Shown piece by piece: positions 33,608 to 43,014 of a stretch of 64,000 bases of DNA. The stretch is from an uncultured Stenotrophomonas sp. (GTDB taxonomy: Bacteria > Pseudomonadota > Gammaproteobacteria > Xanthomonadales > Xanthomonadaceae): assembly GCF_945952405.1 (NCBI RefSeq), contig NZ_CAMFIA010000005.1, positions 186,001-250,000 on the forward strand, written 5' to 3'. A program made the translations under genes and the position numbers. The notes below the pieces were generated by a model that worked only from the letters and a program-made list of their open reading frames with translations, did no database searches and was not told the origin of the DNA. Numbering within the stretch: the stretch's first letter is position 1; each line of letters begins with the position of its first letter.

Positions 33608-34870
33608 TTACTGCGCTTGTTTCTGCTGCACCTTGGCGCCATCGCGCAGCGTGTCGGGTGGGTTCACCACCACCGACTCGCCTGCGCTGACGCCCTTGAG
33701 GATCTGGCGGTCCTTGCCCATCGCCTGGCCGGCCTGCACCGTGCGCTGTTGGACGCGGTTCTGGTCACCCAGCACGAAGGCCACCGATGCACCATCGCGC
33801 TGGACCACGGCACCGCCCGGCACGCGCACGCCCTGCGGCTTGGCGGCCGTCTGCGGCTGGGCCTGCTCCAGGAAGCTGACCCGCACGCCCATCTCCGGCA
33901 CGATGCGCGGGTCCTTCACCTTCAGCGCCACGCGCACCTTCACCGTGGCTTTGCCACGGTCGGCGGTGGGGATGATCGCAATCACCTCGCCCGGGATCTT
34001 CCACTCGGGGTAGGCATTGAGCGTGGCCTCCACCGGCATCTTCGGCTGCACCCGGCCGATGAAGGCCTCGCCGACCTCGACCTCGATCTCCAGCGAATCC
34101 ATGTCGACGATGGTGCCGATGCCGGTGCGGGTGAAGCCACCACCGGCCGACAGCGGCGACACGATCTCGCCGGGCTGCGCGGCCTTGGCGGTGACTACGC
34201 CGGAGAATGGCGCGCGCACGATGTTGTTGTCCACGCCAAGGTCGGCAATGGACAGCTGGTCCTGGGCCACCTTGACGTTGCGCCGTGCGGTGTCCAGCTG
34301 TGCGCGCAGGCTGTCACGCTGGGCCACGGCCTGGTCGTACTGCGAGCGGGAGACCAGCTGCTGGCCAACCAGCGCCTGCAGGCGGCCGGCTTCGGCGCTG
34401 GCCTGCTTCTGCTGCGCCTCCAGCCCGGCCACCTGGCTGCGCGCGGCCTGCAGCTGCGAGGCGTACAGGCTGCGCTGCGCATCGGCATCGATCGGATCCA
34501 GCGTCGCCATGATCTGGCCGGCCTCGACCCGCATGCCTTCCTCGATCATCACCTCGCGCACTTTGCCGGTGATCTTGGCCGATACCGTGGCCATGCGCCG
34601 GGCCACCACGTAGCCGCTGGCATCGAGCACCGAGCTGCTGGCGCTGCCCTGCTGGATCGCCACCGCAGGCGCGGTCTCCACCTCCACCGCCGGCGCACGG
34701 CCGAACAGGAAGGCAACGGCAGCGGCCACCAGCAGCACGACCACGATGATCGCGATCCACAGCCAGCGGCGGCCACCGCCGTGGCCGCTGCCACCGGAGG
34801 CGGGCGGCGGCGACTTGCGGTCGATACGGAGTTCCTTCAACAGCTCGGCAGAAGCGTTCATTCGTTCCAT
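33608..34870 (-). CDS. Periplasmic adaptor (HlyD/MacA family) of the exporter
   Basis: 420 residues. There is one N-terminal span (WLWIAIIVVVLLVAAAVAFL), then the biotinyl-lipoyl-like half VSAKITGKVREVMIEEGMRV, a helical hairpin (about residues 120-200, with QLQAARSQVAGLEAQQKQAS) and the second lipoyl half VRAPFSGVVTAKAAQPGEIV. It should bridge the permeases to an outer-membrane channel, which is not encoded here. First gene of the operon. The start is either ATG 34870 or 34861. Confidence 0.9.
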   Translation of the reverse strand: MERMNASAELLKELRIDRKSPPPASGGSGHGGGRRWLWIAIIVVVLLVAAAVAFLFGRAPAVEVETAPAVAIQQGSASSSVLDASGYVVARRMATVSAKITGKVREVMIEEGMRVEAGQIMATLDPIDADAQRSLYASQLQAARSQVAGLEAQQKQASAEAGRLQALVGQQLVSRSQYDQAVAQRDSLRAQLDTARRNVKVAQDQLSIADLGVDNNIVRAPFSGVVTAKAAQPGEIVSPLSAGGGFTRTGIGTIVDMDSLEIEVEVGEAFIGRVQPKMPVEATLNAYPEWKIPGEVIAIIPTADRGKATVKVRVALKVKDPRIVPEMGVRVSFLEQAQPQTAAKPQGVRVPGGAVVQRDGASVAFVLGDQNRVQQRTVQAGQAMGKDRQILKGVSAGESVVVNPPDTLRDGAKVQQKQAQ

Positions 34871-35063
34871 CACAGGCGTTCGGGCGGGTGTGGCCGGGAC
34901 AGCGGACGGCGGCGGTTCCGGCAGTGGAGCGTGCGGCACAGCATGAAGGCGGGCACAGCGATGACGGCAGTGACAGCTGTCACCCGATGACACTGACGGC
35001 GGCAACTGCGAAATGTGACCACGGCGGCACAGGATGGCAACGTCCCCGCTACCGGTACCGCTC

Positions 35064-35960
35064 ATGGATCCGATCGCCCCGTCGCTGGCCCGCCTGCAGC
35101 AGGTGCAGGTGCGCTATCGCGACCATACCGCCCTGCAGGGCATCGACCTGCAGGTCCGCGCTGGCCAGGTGCTGGCTTTGCTGGGCCGCAACGGTGCCGG
35201 CAAGAGTACCGCGATCAGCGTGCTGTTGGGCCTGCGTCGGGCCGATGCAGGCCAGGTCGAACTGCTCGGCGGCGACCCGCAGCAGAGGGCCAGCCGCCTT
35301 GGCCTGGGCGTGATGCTGCAGAGCACCAGCCTGCCGCCGATGCTGCAGGTGGATGAACTGGTGGCGCAGGCCAGTGCCTGCTATCCCGACCCGATGCCAT
35401 TGCAGGAGGTGTTGCAGCGTGCCGGCCTGCAGGCGCTGGCGCGCCGCCGCTACGGCCAGTTGTCCGGTGGCCAGCAGCGCGCTGTGCAGTTCGCCATCGC
35501 GCTGTGCGGCCGCCCGCGCGTGCTGTTCCTGGATGAACCCACCACTGGCCTGGACATCCAGGCGCGGCAGGCGATGTGGCAGGCGATCCGGCAGCTGGTG
35601 GCCGAAGGATGCGGGGTGCTGCTGACCACCCATTATCTGGAGGAAGCCGAAGCGTTGGCACAGCAGGTGGTGGTGCTGGAGCAGGGCCGGGTGCTGGCCG
35701 ATGCCGCACTCGGCGAGCTGCGCCTGGCCGACCGGCCGCGACGCATCCGCTGCCGCAGCGTGCTGCCTGCCGACGAAGTACAGCACTGGCCGGGCGTGCA
35801 GCAGGTACAGCGCGACGGCGAGCATCTGCTGCTGCTGGCGAGCCCGGCGGAGCCGGTGGTGGCACGTCTGCTGGCCGCCGATGCGCAGCTGTGCGAACTG
35901 GAAGTACAAGGCGCGGCGCTGGCCGACGCCTTCCTCGACATGACCCGGGAGGCCGCATGA
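35064..35960 (+). CDS. ABC-2 exporter ATPase
   Basis: 298 residues. Walker A LLGRNGAGKST, signature LSGGQQRAVQF, Walker B VLFLDEPTTGLD and the switch LTTHYLEEAEAL identify a DrrA/CcmA-type ATPase. A C-terminal domain of about 80 residues follows. It is divergent from the MacA-like gene and overlaps the permease gene downstream by four bases (ATGA). With the permease and the two-component genes it forms one four-gene unit. Confidence 0.92.
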   Translation: MDPIAPSLARLQQVQVRYRDHTALQGIDLQVRAGQVLALLGRNGAGKSTAISVLLGLRRADAGQVELLGGDPQQRASRLGLGVMLQSTSLPPMLQVDELVAQASACYPDPMPLQEVLQRAGLQALARRRYGQLSGGQQRAVQFAIALCGRPRVLFLDEPTTGLDIQARQAMWQAIRQLVAEGCGVLLTTHYLEEAEALAQQVVVLEQGRVLADAALGELRLADRPRRIRCRSVLPADEVQHWPGVQQVQRDGEHLLLLASPAEPVVARLLAADAQLCELEVQGAALADAFLDMTREAA

Positions 35961-36733
35961 ATACCCTGACCCCTGCTGCCAGGCTGCCGCTGCCCGCATG
36001 GCGGCAGGCACTGCGTCCGTATCGCGCTGAACTGCGGGCCGAACTGCGCCGCGCCTGGCGCACGCCGGCCTTTGCGGTGCCGTCGCTGCTGTTCCCGGTC
36101 CTGTTCTACCTGTTGTTCGGCGTGCTGCTCGGCCGTGGCCCGGCGCCGCTGTACCTGCTGGCCACCTACTGCGTGTTCGGTGCAATGGCCCCGGCGCTGT
36201 TCGGCTTCGGCGTGCAGCTGGCGCTGGATCGCGAAGGCGGGTTGCTGACCCTCAAGCGCGCGCTGCCGATGCCGGCGGCGGCACCGCTGCTGGCACGTTT
36301 GGCGATGGCGGTGATGTTCGCGCTGCTGGTGGCCTCGCTGTTGATCGGCGTGGCGCGGCTGTTGGGCGGTGTGCACCTGCAGGCGGTACAGGTGGTGCAG
36401 CTGATGGCGGTGGCGGGACTGGCGGCGCTGCCGCTGGGCGCGATCGGGCTGTTGATCGGCAGCCACGTCAGTGCCAGCGCGGCACCGGCGATGGTCAACC
36501 TGGTCTACCTGCCGCTGGCCCTGCTGTCGGGCCTGTGGCTGCCGCTGTCGGCGCTGCCGAAAGTGTTTTCGACGCTGGCCCCGCTGTGGCCGACCTGGCA
36601 CCTGGCACAGCTGGCGCTGCCGATGGTCGGGTTGCCGTCGGTGGGCGGCGTGGCCGGCCATCTGCTGGTGCTGCTGGCGGTGACGGTGGTGGCGCTGCTG
36701 CTGGCGCGCCGCCGCCTGCGCCGGGTCGGCTGA
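35957..36733 (+). CDS. ABC-2 exporter permease
   Basis: 258 residues with six hydrophobic segments, beginning with PAFAVPSLLFPVLFYLLFGV. FGFGVQLALDREGGLLTLKR and YLPLALLSGLWLPLSALPKV fit the ABC-2 permease family. It forms a dimer with the ATPase encoded upstream and exports an unknown substrate. Six bases separate its stop from the sensor kinase ATG. Confidence 0.9.
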   Translation: MNTLTPAARLPLPAWRQALRPYRAELRAELRRAWRTPAFAVPSLLFPVLFYLLFGVLLGRGPAPLYLLATYCVFGAMAPALFGFGVQLALDREGGLLTLKRALPMPAAAPLLARLAMAVMFALLVASLLIGVARLLGGVHLQAVQVVQLMAVAGLAALPLGAIGLLIGSHVSASAAPAMVNLVYLPLALLSGLWLPLSALPKVFSTLAPLWPTWHLAQLALPMVGLPSVGGVAGHLLVLLAVTVVALLLARRRLRRVG

Positions 36734-36739
36734 ACTGGC

Positions 36740-37963
36740 ATGATCGGCAGCGATCGTCCCCGTCTGGATTCCCCCGTGCCGTTGAGCTGGTCCGCGTCCC
36801 TGCTGCGCCCCGCACCGGATTCCGCGGTGGCCGACAACCTGCGCCGCGGCAAGCCGGCCTGGGCCGATGCCATCCACCTGCTGTGGACGGTGTGGGTGTT
36901 CATGACGCCGGTGTTCAGTGGTGGCTTCACCCTGCGCTGGGTGCTGCTGACCCTGGGCAGCTACCCGCTTTTCCTGTTGCTGTACGCCCGCCTGCTGCTG
37001 GCACCGCGCCACCATGCGCCGCGCTACGCATTGGCGATGGTGGCGCTGGCCACGCTGCTGGTGCCCTGGTATCCCTCGGGCATCAGTTATTTCATCTTCG
37101 GTTGCGTGATGTTGCGTGTCTGCGGGCGCGGCGGCTGGTGGGTGTACATGCTGCAGCTGGCGGTGCTGAACGCGGTGTTCTGCGCGGTGGCCACGCTCTC
37201 GCATTACCCCTGGCAGAGCCTGGTCTGGATTCCGGCAGTGTCGTTCATCATCGGCATGGTGGTGAACGTGGAAGCGGTGAACAAGGACAAGGACGCCGCC
37301 CTGCAGCTGTCGCAGGAGGAAGTGCGGCGGCTGGCGACCACCGCCGAACGCGAGCGCATCGGCCGCGACCTGCACGACCTGCTGGGCCACACCCTGTCGC
37401 TGATCACGCTGAAGCTGGAACTGGCCCGCAAGCTGCACGACCGCGGCGACGCGCGTGCGCGGCAGGAGATCGGCGAAGCCGAGGATATCGCCCGCGAAGC
37501 GCTGGCACAGGTACGCAGTGCGGTCACCGGCATCCGTGCCAGCGATCTGGCCGGTGAACTGGCGTCGGCGCGGCTGCTGCTGGAATGCCAGCAGGTGCAC
37601 CTGCAGTACGCGCCGCCACCGGCAATGCCGGTGGATGTCGAACGCGGGTTGGCGCTGGTGCTGCGCGAGGCGGCGACCAATATCGTGCGCCATGCGCAGG
37701 CAACCCAGGCACGGGTGGAGTTCATGCTGGAGGGACGCATGCTGGCGATGCAGATCCGCGACGATGGCCGCGGCGGCGTACAGGCCGAAGGCAACGGCCT
37801 GTGCGGGATGCGCGAACGCGTTGCCGCACTGGGAGGGCAGCTGACGGTGCAATCCGTACGCGGCGACGGCACCGTACTGACCGTGCGTGTGCCGCTGGCC
37901 GCCGCGACCACGCCACTTCCGCCGGGCGCGCCGCCGTCGCTGGCCCAGGACGGTGCGGCATGA
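36740..37963 (+). CDS. Sensor histidine kinase, DesK/NarL type
   Basis: 407 residues. The N-terminal half has about six membrane segments (residues 50-175). The HisKA_3 box is ERERIGRDLHDLLGHTLSLI, with the phosphorylated His in RDLHD. The ATPase part shows REAATNIVRHAQAT (N box) and RDDGRGG followed by GNGLCGMRERVAALGG (G boxes). It resembles DesK, a membrane-fluidity sensor, but the signal here is unknown. The gene overlaps the response regulator by four bases. Confidence 0.92.
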   Translation: MIGSDRPRLDSPVPLSWSASLLRPAPDSAVADNLRRGKPAWADAIHLLWTVWVFMTPVFSGGFTLRWVLLTLGSYPLFLLLYARLLLAPRHHAPRYALAMVALATLLVPWYPSGISYFIFGCVMLRVCGRGGWWVYMLQLAVLNAVFCAVATLSHYPWQSLVWIPAVSFIIGMVVNVEAVNKDKDAALQLSQEEVRRLATTAERERIGRDLHDLLGHTLSLITLKLELARKLHDRGDARARQEIGEAEDIAREALAQVRSAVTGIRASDLAGELASARLLLECQQVHLQYAPPPAMPVDVERGLALVLREAATNIVRHAQATQARVEFMLEGRMLAMQIRDDGRGGVQAEGNGLCGMRERVAALGGQLTVQSVRGDGTVLTVRVPLAAATTPLPPGAPPSLAQDGAA

Positions 37964-38562
37964 TCCGCATCCTGCTGGCCGAAGACCAGGCGATGGTGCG
38001 TGGCGCGCTGTCGGCGCTGCTGGGGCTGGAGCCGGATATCGAAGTGCTGGGCAGCGCCGCTGACGGCGAGGCGGCATGGCGCATGCTGCAGCAGCTGCAA
38101 CCGGACATCCTGGTCACCGACATCGAGATGCCGGGCCTGTCCGGATTGGAGCTGGCGCAGCGCATTGCCCGCCACGAACTGCCGATCAAGGTGGTGATCG
38201 TGACCACGTTCGCCCGCGCCGGATTCCTGCGCCGCGCGCTGGAAGCGGGGGTACTGGGCTACCTGTTGAAGGATGCGCCGGCCGAGAACCTGGCCGACGC
38301 GCTGCGCAAGGTGAAGCAGGGCATCCGCGCGATCGACCCGCAGCTGGCGCTGGACGCCTGGTCGCAGGCCGACCCGCTGACCGACCGCGAGCGGCGGGTA
38401 CTGCGGCTGGCCGGCGAGGGCCGCAGCGCCAGCGAGATCGCCGAGCAGCTGGGCCTGTCGCACGGCACGGTGCGCAATTACCTGTCCGAGTGCATCGGCA
38501 AGCTGGGCGTGGGCAACCGCATCGAGGCCTACCGGCTGGCGCGGCAGAAGGGGTGGTTGTAG
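37960..38562 (+). CDS. Response regulator, DesR/NarL type
   Basis: 200 residues. The receiver carries the acidic pair in LLAEDQAMVR, the phospho-acceptor Asp in VTDIEMPGLSG and Lys in LLKDAP. The LuxR-type HTH is LTDRERRVLRLAGEGRSASE followed by IAEQLGLSHGTVRNYLSECI. It probably controls the ABC-2 exporter encoded upstream, as in DesK/DesR systems next to ABC transporters. Confidence 0.92.
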   Translation: MIRILLAEDQAMVRGALSALLGLEPDIEVLGSAADGEAAWRMLQQLQPDILVTDIEMPGLSGLELAQRIARHELPIKVVIVTTFARAGFLRRALEAGVLGYLLKDAPAENLADALRKVKQGIRAIDPQLALDAWSQADPLTDRERRVLRLAGEGRSASEIAEQLGLSHGTVRNYLSECIGKLGVGNRIEAYRLARQKGWL

Positions 38563-39119
<557 letters not shown>

Positions 39120-39656
39120 TCAATCCTTGCCGCGCGCCATCGCCTGGAACACGCCATCGCGGCGCACCCACAGGTGGAACAGCGCCGCGCCCACGTGCAT
39201 CAGCACCGTGGCGAACAGCACATAGGCCAGCAGGCTGTGCGCATTGCGCAGGGCGGCATACAGCGCCGGGGTGTGCGGCACGATCGGCGGCAGGTGCAGC
39301 CCGCCCCACAGCACGATCGGATAACCGCCGGCCGACAACATCGCCCAGCCGATCAGCGGCATCGCCAGCATCAGGGCGTACAGCATCCAGTGCGAGGCCT
39401 TGGCCGCCATCATCTGCCACGCAGGCAGGTCGGCCGGCAGCGGGGGCGGGCGATGGCGCAGCCGGTTGTACAGGCGCAGCAGCACCAGTACGCCGATGGC
39501 GATGCCGAGCGGGCGGTGCAGGTCGATCAGCATCGGCCGCAGGTGCAACGAGGCGACCATGGTCACGCCGATGAACAGCATGGCGATGATCATCAGCGCC
39601 ATCGACCAGTGCAGCACCCGCGCCAGCGGGTTGAAGTGGCCATTGCCGGTGCTCAT
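39120..39656 (-). CDS. Cytochrome b561 (di-heme membrane protein)
   Basis: 178 residues with four membrane spans. Candidate heme ligands are His in ARVLHWSMAL, DLHRPLGIAI, RNAHSLLAYV and LMHVGAALFH. This is the bacterial CybB-type pattern. Its ATG overlaps the stop of the catalase-related gene (ATGA), so it most likely passes electrons from the quinone pool to that membrane-anchored peroxidase. Confidence 0.92.
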   Translation of the reverse strand: MSTGNGHFNPLARVLHWSMALMIIAMLFIGVTMVASLHLRPMLIDLHRPLGIAIGVLVLLRLYNRLRHRPPPLPADLPAWQMMAAKASHWMLYALMLAMPLIGWAMLSAGGYPIVLWGGLHLPPIVPHTPALYAALRNAHSLLAYVLFATVLMHVGAALFHLWVRRDGVFQAMARGKD

Positions 39657-40756
39657 CGTGCCGCCTCCTTCGGTTGCTCGACGTTGCCGCTGGCGCGCTC
39701 GCGCTCGCGACGGTTGAAGGACTGCGAATACACCGCCGAGCGCGCTGCCAGGATCGGATCGTCACTGCCGCGCACACCACTGGGCAGTATCAGCGGATCG
39801 AAATTGATCTGGCCGCAGGCGCCCGCTTCCTGTGACTGCATCTGGTCCAGGCTGAGCACGCCGGCCACCACCTGGTCGCGTGACTCGGGCCACGGTACCG
39901 ACGGATCATCGATGGCATCGCCGGGCTCGGCGGTGGTGACCACCAGGTTCCAGCGTACCGGGCCGCGGGCCAGGCGCTGCTGCAGTTCCTGGCTGAGGAA
40001 ATCCACGCTGGCCCTGCTGCGGGTTTCCGCATCCATTTCCAGCACCGGCGCCTGCGGCTGCCAGCGCCAGCGCACCGCGCGCTTCTGGCCCTGTGCGTTG
40101 GTGAACCAGAAGCTGTTGACGCTGTTGAAGGTGGTGTCGGCCCAACTGCTGGTCCACGGTGCGCTCTTGGCCCACTGCTGGAACGCCTGCGCGCTGGGGT
40201 ATTTCGCCAGCACCGCGGCCATCTTCTTGGGGTCGGGCTTGCCGGTGGCCGGGTCGGGAATGGAGGCGCGCGTCTGTTCGTAGAACGCCTCGGCATCGGG
40301 GACCGCGAAGAACGGGAAGCTGTTCATCGCCATCCGCCATTCCTGGCCATCATCGCTGACCATCTGCACGGCGAGGCTGCGTACGCGTGCGGTGTTGTCG
40401 GCGCCATAGGGGTCGCCGCCGCCGATCGACAGGCGGCCCATCACCGGCACGCGTTTCTGCGAGAACACCCGGGCACTGGACAGGGTGGGCGCCTGCGCGC
40501 TGGGCTCGAACCAGCCGCTCACGCAGACCCCCTTGCTGTGCGCACGGCGGAAGCCGGGGTGGGCCGGGCCGGTGGCTTCGATGGTGTCGGTGAAGCGCTG
40601 CGCGGTCAGGCGGCCACCGATCCAGCCGGCCAGCCAGGCGAAGGTCAGCGCGACCGCACCAAGGATGAGCGCGATCAGTGCGATCCAGAGCAGCGGCGAA
40701 TGCGTGCGCGGTGCGCCTGGGGTCTGGCCAGCGCGGGTGTAGCGGAAGAGCGACAT
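39653..40756 (-). CDS. Membrane-anchored catalase-related peroxidase
   Basis: 367 residues. One N-terminal span (LLWIALIALILGAVALTFAW) anchors the catalase-like domain to the periplasmic side. The distal His lies in RRAHSKGVCVSGWF and the proximal heme Tyr in AVYSQSFNRR, both matching SrpA-like catalase-related proteins. It is much shorter than true catalases (about 480 or more residues), so peroxidase rather than dismutase activity is likely. Coupled to the cytochrome b561 gene. Confidence 0.9.
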   Translation of the reverse strand: MSLFRYTRAGQTPGAPRTHSPLLWIALIALILGAVALTFAWLAGWIGGRLTAQRFTDTIEATGPAHPGFRRAHSKGVCVSGWFEPSAQAPTLSSARVFSQKRVPVMGRLSIGGGDPYGADNTARVRSLAVQMVSDDGQEWRMAMNSFPFFAVPDAEAFYEQTRASIPDPATGKPDPKKMAAVLAKYPSAQAFQQWAKSAPWTSSWADTTFNSVNSFWFTNAQGQKRAVRWRWQPQAPVLEMDAETRSRASVDFLSQELQQRLARGPVRWNLVVTTAEPGDAIDDPSVPWPESRDQVVAGVLSLDQMQSQEAGACGQINFDPLILPSGVRGSDDPILAARSAVYSQSFNRRERERASGNVEQPKEAAR

Positions 40757-40863
40757 GGTCGGAGTCCTGCCTTCACGGAGCGTGTGGGTGGTCGACCCAC
40801 ACATCCTCGCAGAACCCGGCCGGGGCCGAAATTCAATTTTTCGTCAGATTTGCCGGGGACGGC

Positions 40864-40884
40864 GTGCCGACCAACGGTCGGCAC
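40864..40884. repeat. SMAG-like palindrome
   Basis: GTGCCGACC-AAC-GGTCGGCAC, a perfect nine-base hairpin between two genes. It belongs to the GGTCGGCAC type of Stenotrophomonas REPs and may end transcription of the aminopeptidase gene's neighbourhood. Confidence 0.6.
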
Positions 40885-40892
40885 CCACCCGA

Positions 40893-42260
40893 TCAGCCGT
40901 AGCGCTGCTTCAGCATCGCCCACGCCGAGCGCAGCGCCAGCGCTTCGCCACCGGCCGGGCGGCCCGGGCGTTCACCGTCGTTCCAGGCGTATACGTCCAG
41001 ATGCGCCCAGCGCTGGCCGTCTTCCAGGAAGCGCTCCAGGTACAGGGCCGCGGTCACCGAGCCGGCCATGCGCGATCCGGCGTTGGCCAGGTCGGCGATG
41101 CCGCTGCTCAGGTAGCGCAGGTACGGGCGCCACAATGGCATGCGCCAGACCGGGTCGCGGGTCGCGTCGCCGGCCTGCAGCCACTGCTGGGCCACGCTGT
41201 CGTCATTGCTGAAGAGTGCCGGCAGGTCCGGGCCGAGCGCGATGCGCGCGGCGCCGGTGAGGGTGGCGAAGTCCAGCACCAGGTCCGGCTTCTGTTCGCC
41301 AGCGAAGGTCAGGGCGTCGCACAGGATCACCCGGCCTTCGGCGTCGGTGTTGTCGATCTCCACGCTCAGGCCCTTGCGGGTGGCGATCACTTCGCCCGGG
41401 CGGAACGCATCCGGGCCGATCGCATTTTCCACCGCCGGCACCAGCAGGGTCAGGCGCACCGGCAGCCCGCGTGCCATCACCAGGCCGGCCAGGGCCAGTG
41501 CATGCGCGGCGCCGCCCATGTCCTTCTTCATGTTGCGCATGCCGTCGGCCGGCTTGATGTCCAGCCCACCGGTGTCGAAGCACACGCCCTTGCCGACCAG
41601 CACCAGCGCCGGGTCGGTGTCCTTGCCCCAGCGCAGCACCACCAGGCGCGGCGCGCGGTGCGAGGCGCGGCCGACGGCGTGGATGGCCGGGAAGTTCTGC
41701 TTCAGCAGCTCATCGCCGGTGATCGCCTCGACCTGCGCGCCATGCGCCTCGGCCAGAGCGCGCGCGGCGTCTTCCAGCTGCTGCGGGCCCATGTCTTCGG
41801 TCGGGGTGTTGACCCAGTCGCGCACGCGCAGGCTGGCGGCGATCAGATCAGCCACTTCGCCGCCCGGTGCGGCCACCAGCTGCGCCGGCGCACGGTTGCG
41901 CTTGCGGTAGCGGTCGAAGCGGTAGCTGCCCAGGCCCCAGCCCAGCTGCAGCAGCGCCTGTTCGGCGGCCGGCAGTTCACTGGCCAGCTGCCACACGCTG
42001 CCTTCCGGCAGTGCGTGCGGCGCATGTGCATAGCTGTAGGCATCGGCGCGATCGCCGACACCGATCACGGCACCGGCCAGGCCATCGGCACCCGGCAGCA
42101 GGGCCACGCTGTGCGCGCCGGCGGTGAAGCCCTGCGAGGCCAGCCAGGCCTGGGTGGCGGCCGGCTGGCCGTCCTTCCACGCGGCGAACTGCTCGCGGTC
42201 CAGCACATGCAGCGGCAGGGCTGCGGCGGTGTCGGTGGTGAAACCAGTGATCTCGCTCAT
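40893..42260 (-). CDS. Leucyl aminopeptidase family protein (M17)
   Basis: 455 residues. The M17 signature NTDAEGRVIL is exact, and VLVGKGVCFDTGGLDIKPAD supplies the metal-binding Lys and Asp. It removes N-terminal amino acids from peptides in the cytoplasm with two metal ions. The length is slightly below PepA (about 500), consistent with the shorter PepB-like branch. Four bases separate it from the HAD gene upstream, so they are probably cotranscribed. Confidence 0.93.
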   Translation of the reverse strand: MSEITGFTTDTAAALPLHVLDREQFAAWKDGQPAATQAWLASQGFTAGAHSVALLPGADGLAGAVIGVGDRADAYSYAHAPHALPEGSVWQLASELPAAEQALLQLGWGLGSYRFDRYRKRNRAPAQLVAAPGGEVADLIAASLRVRDWVNTPTEDMGPQQLEDAARALAEAHGAQVEAITGDELLKQNFPAIHAVGRASHRAPRLVVLRWGKDTDPALVLVGKGVCFDTGGLDIKPADGMRNMKKDMGGAAHALALAGLVMARGLPVRLTLLVPAVENAIGPDAFRPGEVIATRKGLSVEIDNTDAEGRVILCDALTFAGEQKPDLVLDFATLTGAARIALGPDLPALFSNDDSVAQQWLQAGDATRDPVWRMPLWRPYLRYLSSGIADLANAGSRMAGSVTAALYLERFLEDGQRWAHLDVYAWNDGERPGRPAGGEALALRSAWAMLKQRYG

Positions 42261-42263
42261 GCG

Positions 42264-42983
42264 TCAGATACTCCGGGGTGCGGCGGCATCGAGGTTGGCA
42301 TCCAACCAGTCGGCCAGGCCGGTGAGGGTGTCGAACTGCAGGTCCGGCTGCAGCTGCGGATGGGTCCAGGTGGCTGCTTCGCGGTTGATCCAGCACCCGC
42401 GCAGGCCAGCGGCGATCGCCCCGGCCACATCCATCTCGGCATGGTCGCCGACGTGCAGTACCTGTGCCGGCGCCACACCCAGGCGGGTGCAGGCGGCATG
42501 GAAGATGCTTGCCTCTGGCTTGGCCGCGCCATGTTCGCGCGCGCCCAGCTGGAAGGCGAAATGATGGGCCAGGCCGATCCGCTCCAGATCGGCGTTGCCA
42601 TTGCTCAGTGCCGCCACCGGTACCCGCGCGGCGATGCGCGCCAGCGCGTCGATCGCATCGGGGTAGCACTCGACCTGGTTGCGCGCGGCATAGAACACTT
42701 CATAGGCCGGCTCCAGCAGCTCCAGGCTGGCCCCGCTGCTGTGCAGCGCTTCGTGCAGGGTCAGCCGGCGCAGTGCGCTCAGGTCATGGTGGAGGTGCGG
42801 ATGGGCGTGATACAGGCGCTCGCGCAGTTCGCGCATCGCCACCACCGGATACATCGCGGCGGTGACAGGGCTGTGTTCGCGCATCCACTCGTGCAGGACC
42901 AGGTCGATGCGGGCGCCGATCGGAGCGAACGGCCACAGCGTGTCGTCAAGGTCGAGGGTGATGGCTTGGACGGGGAAATTCAC
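42264..42983 (-). CDS. HAD-superfamily hydrolase
   Basis: 239 residues. All four HAD motifs are visible: ITLDLDDTLWPF (DxDxT), ALSNGNADL, KPEASIF, and HVGDHAEMDVAGAIAAG. A helical cap lies between motifs I and II (subfamily IA). It is a phosphatase of YigB-like type; the substrate is unknown, though YigB relatives dephosphorylate FMN. The start is a GTG. Confidence 0.9.
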   Translation of the reverse strand: MNFPVQAITLDLDDTLWPFAPIGARIDLVLHEWMREHSPVTAAMYPVVAMRELRERLYHAHPHLHHDLSALRRLTLHEALHSSGASLELLEPAYEVFYAARNQVECYPDAIDALARIAARVPVAALSNGNADLERIGLAHHFAFQLGAREHGAAKPEASIFHAACTRLGVAPAQVLHVGDHAEMDVAGAIAAGLRGCWINREAATWTHPQLQPDLQFDTLTGLADWLDANLDAAAPRSI

Positions 42984-43014
42984 CCCGCCATTCTACCCCC
43001 GCCCGGGCGGGCTT

